Source: Leptodactylus fallax (lineage: Eukaryota; Chordata; Amphibia; Anura; Leptodactylidae). Taken from it: a DNA stretch of 64,000 nucleotides. The number at the start of each line of letters is the position of its first letter. The stretch's first letter is position 1. The notes beneath the pieces are model-generated. The model searched no databases and was not told the origin of the DNA. It worked only from the letters and a program-made list of their open reading frames with translations. Location: assembly GCA_947044405.1 (NCBI GenBank), contig CAMRHE010001090.1:1-64000 (forward strand), read 5' to 3'. Of this stretch, positions 55,201 through 64,000 are shown piece after piece. Position numbers and translations under genes: made by a program.

Positions 55201-57100
55201 CCTGTGTACTGACTGCTGAGGTAATGACGGCCTCTCCCTGCTCTATATACTGCTGTGTACTGACTGCTGAGGTAATGACGGCCTCTCCCTGCTCTATATA
55301 CTGCTGTGTACTGACTGCTGAGGTAATGACGGCCTCTCCCTGCTCTATATACTCCTGTGTACTGACTGCTGAGGTAATGACGGCCTCTCCCTGCTCTATA
55401 TACTCCTGTGTACTGACTGCTGAGGTAATGACGGCCTCTCCCTGCTCTATATACTCCTGTGTACTGACTGCTGAGGTAATGACGGCCTCTCCCTGCTCTA
55501 TATACTCCTGTGTACTGACTGCTGAGGTAATGACGGCCTCTCCCTGCTCTATATACTCCTGTGTACTGACTGCTGAGGTAATGACGGCCTCTCCCTGCTC
55601 TATATACTCCTGTGTACTGACTGCTGAGGTAATGACGGCCTCTCCCTGCTCTATATACTCCTGTGTACTGACTGCTGAGGTAATGACGGCCTCTCCCTGC
55701 TCTATATACTCCTGTGTACTGACTGCTGAGGTAATGACGGCCTCTCCCTGCTCTATATACTCCTGTGTACTGACTGCTGAGGTAATGACGGCCTCTCCCT
55801 GCTCTATATACTCCTGTGTACTGACTGCTGAGGTAATGACGGCCTCTCCCTGCTCTATATACTCCTGTGTACTGACTGCTGAGGTAATGACGGCCTCTCC
55901 CTGCTCTATATACTCCTGTGTACTGACTGCTGAGGTAATGACGGCCTCTCCCTGCTCTATATACTCCTGTGTACTGACTGCTGAGGTAATGACGGCCTCT
56001 CCCTGCTCTATATACTCCTGTGTACTGACTGCTGAGGTAATGACGGCCTCTCCCTTCTCTATATACTGCTGTGTACTGACTGCTGAGGTAATGACGGCCT
56101 CTCCCCTGCTCTATATACTGCTGTGTACTGACTGCTGAGGTAATGACGGCCTCTCCCCGCTCTATATACTGCTGTGTACTGACTGCTGAGGTAATGACGG
56201 CCTCTCCCCGCTCTATATACTCCTGTGTACTGACTGCTGAGGTAATGACGGCCTCTCCCTTCTCTATATACTGCTGTGTACTGACTGCTGAGGTAATGAC
56301 GGCCTCTCCCTTCTCTATATACTGCTGTGTACTGACTGCTGAGGTAATGACGGCCTCTCCCCGCTCTATATACTCCTGTGTACTGACTGCTGAGGTAATG
56401 ACGGTCTCTCCCTGCTCTATATACTCCTGTGTACTGACTGCTGAGGTAATGACGGCCTCTCCCTGCTCTATATACTGCTGTGTACTGACTGCTGAGGTAA
56501 TGACGGCCTCTCCCTGCTCTATATACTCCTGTGTACTGACTGCTGAGGTAATGACGGCCTCTCCCTGCTCTATATACTCCTGTGTACTGACTGCTGAGGT
56601 AATGACGGCCTCTCCCTGCTCTATATACTCCTGTGTACTGACTGCTGAGGTAATGACGGCCTCTCCCTGCTCTATATACTCCTGTGTACTGACTGCTGAG
56701 GTAATGACGGCCTCTCCCTGCTCTATATACTCCTGTGTACTGACTGCTGAGGTAATGACGGCCTCTCCCTGCTCTATATACTCCTGTGTACTGACTGCTG
56801 AGGTAATGACGGCCTCTCCCTGCTCTATATACTCCTGTGTACTGACTGCTGAGGTAATGACGGCCTCTCCCTGCTCTATATACTCCTGTGTACTGACTGC
56901 TGAGGTAATGACGGCCTCTCCCTGCTCTATATACTCCTGTGTACTGACTGCTGAGGTAATGACGGCCTCTCCCTGCTCTATATACTGCTGTGTACTGACT
57001 GCTGAGGTAATGACGGCCTCTCCCTGCTCTATATACTGCTGTGTACTGACTGCTGAGGTAATGACGGCCTCTCCCCGCTCTATATACTGCTGTGTACTGA
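28290..57100. repeat. Satellite central domain: highly homogeneous units
   Basis: Long runs of units are identical except for C or G at position 29; 28.8-35.2 kb is nearly free of other variants. From about 35 kb, clusters of CCCCGC units, usually with G at position 29, recur every 1-3 kb (for example 38160-38330, 40200-40660, 41165-41390, 43110-43400, 46370-46690, 50330-50520). Between them are runs of about 8-12 canonical units, giving a loose higher-order pattern. TCCCTTCTC units join these clusters from about 35.3 kb, at first sporadically and from about 44 kb more regularly. Rare irregular sites are at 33440, 33866-33890, 45550-45575, 46465-46505, 49044, 50297-50350, 50878 and 57108. Confidence 0.85.
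53131..54609. repeat. 29-unit segment, copy 1 of an internal duplication
   Basis: These 1,479 bp (29 x 51) have the same order of unit variants as 58773-60251, including the private variant TATATACACCTGTG (53407 and 59049) and the TCTCTTCTC units. By eye I find two substitutions between the copies, near 53730/59372 and 53806/59448. The offset is a constant 5,642 bp. Confidence 0.85.
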
Positions 57101-58772
57101 CTGCTGAGGTTCGCCCCCCGCCTCTATATACTCCTGTGTACTGACTGCTGAGGTAATGACGGCCTCTCCCTGCTCTATATACTCCTGTGTACTGACTGCT
57201 GAGGTAATGACGGCCTCTCCCTGCTCTATATACTCCTGTGTACTGACTGCTGAGGTAATGACGGCCTCTCCCTGCTCTATATACTCCTGTGTACTGACTG
57301 CTGAGGTAATGACGGCCTCTCCCTGCTCTATATACTGCTGTGTACTGACTGCTGAGGTAATGACGGCCTCTCCCTGCTCTATATACTCCTGTGTACTGAC
57401 TGCTGAGGTAATGACGGCCTCTCCCTGCTCTATATACTCCTGTGTACTGACTGCTGAGGTAATGACGGCCTCTCCCTGCTCTATATACTCCTGTGTACTG
57501 ACTGCTGAGGTAATGACGGCCTCTCCCTGCTCTATATACTCCTGTGTACTGACTGCTGAGGTAATGACGGCCTCTCCCTGCTCTATATACTCCTGTGTAC
57601 TGACTGCTGAGGTAATGACGGCCTCTCCCTGCTCTATATACTCCTGTGTACTGACTGCTGAGGTAATGACGGCCTCTCCCTGCTCTATATACTCCTGTGT
57701 ACTGACTGCTGAGGTAATGACGGCCTCTCCCTGCTCTATATACTCCTGTGTACTGACTGCTGAGGTAATGACGGCCTCTCCCTGCTCTATATACTCCTGT
57801 GTACTGACTGCTGAGGTAATGACGGCCTCTCCCTGCTCTATATACTCCTGTGTACTGACTGCTGAGGTAATGACGGCCTCTCCCTGCTCTATATACTCCT
57901 GTGTACTGACTGCTGAGGTAATGACGGCCTCTCCCTGCTCTATATACTGCTGTGTACTGACTGCTGAGGTAATGACGGCCTCTCCCTGCTCTATATACTG
58001 CTGTGTACTGACTGCTGAGGTAATGACGGCCTCTCCCCGCTCTATATACTGCTGTGTACTGACTGCTGAGGTAATGACGGCCTCTCCCCGCTCTATATAC
58101 TGCTGTGTACTGACTGCTGAGGTAATGACGGCCTCTCCCCGCTCTATATACTGCTGTGTACTGACTGCTGAGGTAATGACGGCCTCTCCCCGCTCTATAT
58201 ACTCCTGTGTACTGACTGCTGAGGTAATGACGGCCTCTCCCCGCTCTATATACTCCTGTGTACTGACTGCTGAGGTAATGACGGCCTCTCCCTGCTCTAT
58301 ATACTCCTGTGTACTGACTGCTGAGGTAATGACGGCCTCTCCCTGCTCTATATACTCCTGTGTACTGACTGCTGAGGTAATGACGGCCTCTCCCTGCTCT
58401 ATATACTCCTGTGTACTGACTGCTGAGGTAATGACGGCCTCTCCCTGCTCTATATACTCCTGTGTACTGACTGCTGAGGTAATGACGGCCTCTCCCTGCT
58501 CTATATACTCCTGTGTACTGACTGCTGAGGTAATGACGGCCTCTCCCTGCTCTATATACTCCTGTGTACTGACTGCTGAGGTAATGACGGCCTCTCCCTG
58601 CTCTATATACTCCTGTGTACTGACTGCTGAGGTAATGACGGCCTCTCCCTGCTCTATATACTCCGTGACTGACGCGGGGCCTCTCCTGCTCTTATACTCC
58701 TGTGTACTGACTGCTGAGGTAATGACGGCCTCTCCCTTCTCTATATACTGCTGTGTACTGACTGCTGAGGTA

Positions 58773-60251
58773 ATGACGGCCTCTCCCCGCTCTATATACT
58801 GCTGTGTACTGACTGCTGAGGTAATGACGGCCTCTCCCCGCTCTATATACTCCTGTGTACTGACTGCTGAGGTAATGACGGCCTCTCCCTTCTCTATATA
58901 CTGCTGTGTACTGACTGCTGAGGTAATGACGGCCTCTCTCTTCTCTATATACTGCTGTGTACTGACTGCTGAGGTAATGACGGCCTCTCCCCGCTCTATA
59001 TACTGCTGTGTACTGACTGCTGAGGTAATGACGGCCTCTCCCTGCTCTATATACACCTGTGTACTGACTGCTGAGGTAATGACGGCCTCTCCCTTCTCTA
59101 TATACTGCTGTGTACTGACTGCTGAGGTAATGACGGCCTCTCCCCGCTCTATATACTGCTGTGTACTGACTGCTGAGGTAATGACGGCCTCTCCCCGCTC
59201 TATATACTGCTGTGTACTGACTGCTGAGGTAATGACGGCCTCTCCCCGCTCTATATACTGCTGTGTACTGACTGCTGAGGTAATGACGGCCTCTCCCCGC
59301 TCTATATACTGCTGTGTACTGACTGCTGAGGTAATGACGGCCTCTCCCTTCTCTATATACTCCTGTGTACTTACTGCTGAGGTAATGACGGCCTCTCCCC
59401 GCTCTATATACTCCTGTGTACTGACTGCTGAGGTAATGACGGTCTGTCCCTGCTCTATATACTCCTGTGTACTGACTGCTGAGGTAATGACGGCCTCTCC
59501 CTGCTCTATATACTCCTGTGTACTGACTGCTGAGGTAATGACGGCCTCTCCCTGCTCTATATACTCCTGTGTACTGACTGCTGAGGTAATGACGGCCTCT
59601 CCCTGCTCTATATACTCCTGTGTACTGACTGCTGAGGTAATGACGGCCTCTCCCTGCTCTATATACTCCTGTGTACTGACTGCTGAGGTAATGACGGCCT
59701 CTCCCTGCTCTATATACTCCTGTGTACTGACTGCTGAGGTAATGACGGCCTCTCCCTGCTCTATATACTCCTGTGTACTGACTGCTGAGGTAATGACGGC
59801 CTCTCCCTGCTCTATATACTCCTGTGTACTGACTGCTGAGGTAATGACGGCCTCTCCCTTCTCTATATACTGCTGTGTACTGACTGCTGAGGTAATGACG
59901 GCCTCTCCCCGCTCTATATACTGCTGTGTACTGACTGCTGAGGTAATGACGGCCTCTCCCCGCTCTATATACTCCTGTGTACTGACTGCTGAGGTAATGA
60001 CGGCCTCTCCCTTCTCTATATACTGCTGTGTACTGACTGCTGAGGTAATGACGGCCTCTCTCTTCTCTATATACTGCTGTGTACTGACTGCTGAGGTAAT
60101 GACGGCCTCTCCCCGCTCTATATACTGCTGTGTACTGACTGCTGAGGTAATGACGGCCTCTCCCCGCTCTATATACTCCTGTGTACTGACTGCTGAGGTA
60201 ATGACGGCCTCTCCCTTCTCTATATACTGCTGTGTACTGACTGCTGAGGTA
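58773..60251. repeat. 29-unit segment, copy 2 of an internal duplication
   Basis: Second copy of 53131-54609. Its two visible differences are GTACTTACTG near 59368-59377 and GGTCTGTCCC near 59442-59451. It begins about 70 bp after an irregular stretch at 58663-58705 that lacks a complete unit and may mark a recombination or assembly junction. Confidence 0.85.
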
Positions 60252-61273
60252 ATGACGGCCTCTCCCCGCTCTATATACTCCTGTGTACTGACTGCTGAGG
60301 TAATGACGGCCTCTCCCTGCTCTATATACTCCTGTGTACTGACTGCTGAGGTAATGACGGCCTCTCCCTGCTCTATATACTCCTGTGTACTGACTGCTGA
60401 GGTAATGACGGCCTCTCCCTGCTCTATATACTCCTGTGTACTGACTGCTGAGGTAATGACGGCCTCTCCCTGCTCTATATACTCCTGTGTACTGACTGCT
60501 GAGGTAATGACGGCCTCTCCCTGCTCTATATACTCCTGTGTACTGACTGCTGAGGTAATGACGGCCTCTCCCTTCTCTATATACTGCTGTGTACTGACTG
60601 CTGAGGTAATGACGGCCTCTTCCCGCTCTATATACTGCTGTGTACTGACTGCTGAGGTAATGACGGCCTCTCCCCGCTCTATATACTCCTGTGTACTGAC
60701 TGCTGAGGTAATGACGGCCTCTCCCTTCTTTATATACTGCTGTGTACTGACTGCTGAGGTAATGACGGCCTCTCTCTTCTCTATATACTGCTGTGTACTG
60801 ACTGCTGAGGTAATGACGGCCTCTCCCCGCTCTATATACTGCTGTGTACTGACTGCTGAGGTAATGACGGCCTCTCCCCGCTCTATATACTCCTGTGTAC
60901 TGACTGCTGAGGTAATGACGGCCTCTCCCTTCTCTATATACTGCTGTGTACTGACTGCTGAGGTAATGACGGCCTCTCCCCGCTCTATATACTGCTGTGT
61001 ACTGACTGCTGAGGTAATGACGGCCTCTCCCCGCTCTATATACTCCTGTGTACTGACTGCTGAGGTAATGACGGCCTCTCCCTTCTCTATATACTGCTGT
61101 GTACTGACTGCTGAGGTAATGACGGCCTCTCCCTGCTCTATATACTGCTGTGTACTGACTGCTGAGGTAATGACGGCCTCTCCCTGCTCTATATACTGCT
61201 GTGTACTGACTGCTGAGGTAATGACGGCCTCTCCCTGCTCTATATACTCCTGTGTACTGACTGCTGTGAGGTA

Positions 61274-62403
61274 ATGACGGCCTCTCCCTGCTCTATATAC
61301 TCCTGTGTACTGACTGCTGAGGTAATGATGGCCTCTCCCTGCTCTATATACTCCTGGGTACTGACTGCTGAGGTAATGACGGCCTCTCCCTTCTCTATAT
61401 ACTGCTGTGTACTGACTGCTGAGGTAATGACGGCCTCTCCCTGCTCTATATACTGCTGTGTGCTGACTGCTGAGGTAATGACGGCCTCTCCTTGCTCTAT
61501 ATACTCCTGTGTACTGACTGCTGAGGTAATGACGGCCTCTCCCTGCTCTATATACTCCTGTGTACTGACTGCTGTGAGGTAATGACGGCCTCTCCCTGCT
61601 CTATATACTCCTGTGTACTGACTGCTGAGGTAATGACGGCCTCTCCCTTCTCTATATACTGCTGTGTACTGACTGCTGAGGTAATGACGGCCTCTCCCTG
61701 CTCTATATACTGCTGTGTACTGACTGCTGAGGTAATGACGGCCTCTCCCTGCTCTATATACTCCTGTGGACTGACTGCTGTGAGGTAATGACGGCCTCTC
61801 CCTGCTCTATATACTCCTGTGTACTGACTGCTGAGGTAATGATGGCCTCTCCCTGCTCTATATACTCCTGGGTACTGACTGCTGAGGTAATGACGGCCTC
61901 TCCCTTCTCTATATACTGCTGTGTACTGACTGCTGAGGTAATGACGGCCTCTCCCTGCTCTATATACTGCTGTGTGCTGACTGCTGAGGTAATGACGGCC
62001 TCTCCTTGCTCTATATACTCCTGTGTACTGACTGCTGAGGTAATGACGGCCTCTCCCTGCTCTATATACTCCTGTGTACTGACTGCTGTGAGGTAATGAC
62101 GGCCTCTCCCTGCTCTATATACTCCTGTGTACTGACTGCTGAGGTAATGATGGCCTCTCCCTGCTCTATATACTCCTGGGTACTGACTGCTGAGGTAATG
62201 ACGGCCTCTCCCTGCTCTATATACTGCTGTGTACTGACTGCTGAGGTAATGACGGCCTCTCCCTGCTCTATATACTGCTGTATACTGACTGCTGAGGTAA
62301 TGACGGCCTCTCCTTGCTCTATATACTCCTGTGTACTGACTGCTGAGGTAATGACGGCCTCTCCTTGCTCTATATACTCCTGTGTACTGACTGCTGTGAG
62401 GTA
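61274..62403. repeat. 308-bp higher-order repeat at the right end of the satellite
   Basis: Six units (five of 51 bp and one of 53 bp) form a 308-bp super-unit. Its order is canonical, then ATGATGG with CTCCTGGGTAC, then a TCCCTTCTC unit, a GTGTGCTGAC unit, a CTCCTTGCTC unit, and a unit ending CTGCTGTGAGG. Full copies lie at 61274-61581, 61788-62095 and 62096-62403. A shortened copy at 61582-61787 (206 bp) lacks two units. The third full copy has lost the TTC and GTGCTG markers. Confidence 0.9.
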
Positions 62404-62760
62404 ATGACGGCCTCTCCCTGCTCTATATACTCCTGTGTACTGACTGCTGAGGTAATGACGGCCTCTCCCTGCTCTATATACTCCTGTGTACTGACTGCTG
62501 AGGTAATGACGGCCTCTCCCTGCTCTATATACTCCTGTGTACTGACTGCTGAGGTAATGACGGCCTCTCCCAGCTCTATATACTGCTGTGTACTGACTGC
62601 TGAGGTAATGACGGCCTCTCCCTGCTCTATATACTGCTGTGTACTGACTGCTGAGGTAATGACGGCCTCTCCCCGCTCTATATACTCCTGGGTACTGACT
62701 GCTGAGGTAATGACGGCCTCTCCCTGCTCTATATACTCCTGTGTACTGACTGCTGAGGTA

Positions 62761-62830
62761 ATGACATTGGCATATATACAGCTTGGTCCTGACTCCTCGC
62801 TCTGCTCTCTGCCCCTCATTCTCCTCTCAG
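62761..62830 (+). other. Degenerate terminal satellite unit and 3'-splice-site-like sequence
   Basis: After ATGAC at 62761-62765 the flank keeps TATATAC, nine bases, then CTGACT, the same spacing as in the 51-bp unit, so it may be a decayed or ancestral unit. CTGAC at 62789-62793 also fits a branch point, followed by a pyrimidine-rich tract and CTCTCAG ending at 62830. Together these match a vertebrate intron acceptor. I cannot recognise a coding exon after it, so a real splice site is unproven. Confidence 0.4.
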
Positions 62831-63551
62831 GTCAGTACTACATTGTATATATTTTGTCCTGCGGCAGCACAGATAGGTCGTTATCCCTACCTTTAATTCC
62901 AACTAGGATTGGCCCAGCTATGTAGCAATCAGACAGTTAATTAGCATAATCAATGGTATAAGAACCCCCTCCCCTTTCCACTATTTCCTTGTGTTTTTTG
63001 TCATCGTGGTCCACGGGGGTTTTTATTTTTCTTTACTACAATTTTTTTTTTTTTTTTTTTCTCCTTCTAATGTTCCCAGACTAGATCTGGGTTCTAAGAT
63101 AGCGGTATTAACGCTCCTGGAGGCTCCTCTGAAGGCAGAGAGAGCTGCTGTAAGACTAGCATTGGGCTAGCTAGTGACTGGATAAGAAGATGCCGTGAGT
63201 ACTGTAAGCTAATGCAGCTATAGCCGCCATTCGGGCTGAGGTCCGTCGTTACAGCGTTCATCAGCTCTCAGTGCTCATGTCCTGAGGGATCCAGGAGGAT
63301 TAAGTAGCAGGAAACGATTGCAGCTGTACAGGCGCTTAGTGAGACGCTGAAACAGTACCTACTCCGGCTGGAAGGAATCACTGATGACGCAGGTATGTCG
63401 TGTCATGGTGGGTGGTGCATCCCTATGGCTGAGATTGCCCATTTAAACCTGCTGATAAGGGCTGACATGCTAGCCTGGCAATCTGGACCTTCAGCGTTCT
63501 AAGGTAAAATGCCCTCTTAAGGCTCTCCTGGTCTGTTTCCACCTTTGTTGA
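62831..63551. other. Right-flank sequence, probably retroelement upstream region
   Basis: No intact ORF or RNA gene was seen. It contains CAATGGTATAAGAA at 62951-62964 (TATA-like), a pyrimidine-rich stretch, and a 19-base T run at 63042-63060. Its position just upstream of the DIRS-like reverse transcriptase suggests it may include that element's 5' part, but I recognise no terminal repeat or gag sequence. A short minus-strand open frame at 63423-63779 overlaps the reverse-transcriptase remnant and is judged a shadow. Confidence 0.35.
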
Positions 63552-64000
63552 TGTACTAAGAGAGTCATGAAGACAATGGCAAACAGGATTTTTGATATCA
63601 GGAGTTTTCAAGTTGGAGGTTGTTTGCAAAAAATTTTTCCTGCTTGGTGCAGCATCACCATAGACCCGTGGGTTCTGGATCTCATAGAGAGAGGTTATGT
63701 AATAGAAATTCTCCACAAACCAAAGGATTAATTTCTTCTGAACGAGCAAGAAATTCCTCACATTTTTTCTCTGATACAAGAATTTCTGTCAAAAAAAGCC
63801 GTAGAAGAAGTCCCAGAAGAGGAACAATGTTATGGAATTTATTCAAGAATTTTTCTGGATCGAAAGGTCGACGGTTCTTGAAGATTGATCATAGATCTCA
63901 GATCCCTGAATCATTACGTGAATATTCACTTCAAGATGGAAACAATAAGGACAGTTACAGCAGCCTTACAAAGGGGCCAAGTCCTAGCATCTTTGGACCT
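63552..64000 (+). pseudogene. DIRS-like retrotransposon reverse transcriptase, decayed and truncated by window end
   Basis: One plus-strand frame reads FQVGGCLQKIFPAW, then DPWVLDLIERGYVIEIL, then IIDLRSLNHYV, FKMETIRTV and VLASLDL. The order VGG(R)L...W...WVLxxIxxGYxIE followed by the DLRxLN and FKMETIR blocks is characteristic of reverse transcriptases of DIRS-type (tyrosine-recombinase) retrotransposons. The catalytic YxDD region would lie beyond the window. Two in-frame stops, TAA at 63729-63731 and TGA at 63879-63881, show that this copy is inactive. A stop at 63549-63551 precedes the readable segment. Ty3-like assignment is less likely because the DLRSLN...KMETIR pattern is not the Ty3 one. 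Confidence 0.8.

Larger units (their letters stand above)
4221..62765. repeat. 58.5-kb tandem array of a 51-bp satellite unit (about 1,148 copies)
   Basis: The unit starts ATGACGGCCTCTCCCTGCTC, continues TATATACTCCTGTGTACTGA and ends CTGCTGAGGTA, about 51% GC. The array covers 58,545 bp, equal to 1,147.9 unit lengths. Recurrent variable sites are position 4 (A/G), 5 (C/T), 16 (T/C/A), 17 (G/T), 29 (C/G/T) and 38 (T/C). Since 51 is 17 codons, the plus strand reads MTASPCSIYSCVLTAEV repeatedly. Two minus-strand frames (ITSAVSTQEYIEQGEAV and HYLSSQYTGVYRAGRGR) are also open. The common variants are amino-acid changing (plus-strand codon 2 T/M/A, codon 6 C/R/F/S, codon 10 S/C/F, codon 13 L/P). 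Indels break all frames, so this is not a protein gene. It lies just 3' of fbrs. Function, if any, is unknown. Confidence 0.98.

Noticed and set aside
57156..61274. A plus-strand open frame of about 1,370 codons with 17-residue repeats
   Set aside because: Same arithmetic artefact. Each unit begins with ATG, there is no promoter or unique N- or C-terminal domain, and neighbouring stretches break off at TG insertions.
4221..62765. CRISPR array
   Set aside because: Units abut head to tail with no unique spacers, and the surrounding gene is a spliced vertebrate gene.
4221..62765. Centromere or telomere identity of the array
   Set aside because: The unit is far from the telomere repeat, and nothing in the window shows chromosomal position. 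Size and homogeneity alone do not prove a centromere.
62951..62964. TATA-like CAATGGTATAAGAA as a promoter
   Set aside because: An isolated A/T motif without an identifiable transcript or intact downstream ORF. It could belong to the retroelement but cannot be supported.

Overview
The window looks like vertebrate nuclear DNA, most likely from a frog (Anura). Three things point there. The gene at 2.4-3.7 kb is an AUTS2/FBRS-family gene split by GT-AG introns. The dispersed repeat at 951-1110 has the 'GGAATATGTTGGCGCTATA...AATAAA(ATT)n' type of 3' end that I know from amphibian genomes. The right edge carries a DIRS-like retrotransposon reverse transcriptase, a class common in amphibians. There are no bacterial operons, CRISPR arrays or RNA genes that I can support.

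Layout. 1-972: a minisatellite of about 36-bp units (about 27 copies, running off the left edge) that appears to have been made by amplifying the first part of the dispersed repeat it runs into. 951-2430: intronic DNA with a dispersed repeat, a foldback element and other repeat-like fragments. 2431-3494: the last three coding exons of a gene I read as fbrs (fibrosin, AUTS2 family), plus strand, with two 77-bp introns and an apparent one-base deletion in a C run in the last exon. A 3' UTR with AATAAA at 3675-3680 follows. 3698-4220: short intergenic spacer.

4221-62765: one continuous 58.5-kb tandem array of a 51-bp unit, about 1,148 copies, which is the dominant feature. The left third (to about 28 kb) is diverse and holds kilobase-scale internal duplications. 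The middle (about 28-57 kb) is very homogeneous. The right part holds a 29-unit duplication and a 308-bp higher-order repeat. Because 51 is a multiple of three, the array is open in three reading frames (one plus, two minus) for long stretches. The variant sites change amino acids freely, so I read it as non-coding satellite DNA and annotate no genes in it.

62766-64000: right flank with a degenerate terminal unit, a strong 3'-splice-site-like sequence, a T19 run, and a decayed, window-truncated DIRS-like reverse transcriptase (two in-frame stops).

There is no multi-gene system here. The interest lies in satellite biology: a very large, gene-adjacent minisatellite that preserves stages of expansion, duplication and homogenisation, beside a second minisatellite with a visible birth sequence. 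Several irregular C-rich patches and the fbrs frameshift look like assembly or consensus errors.
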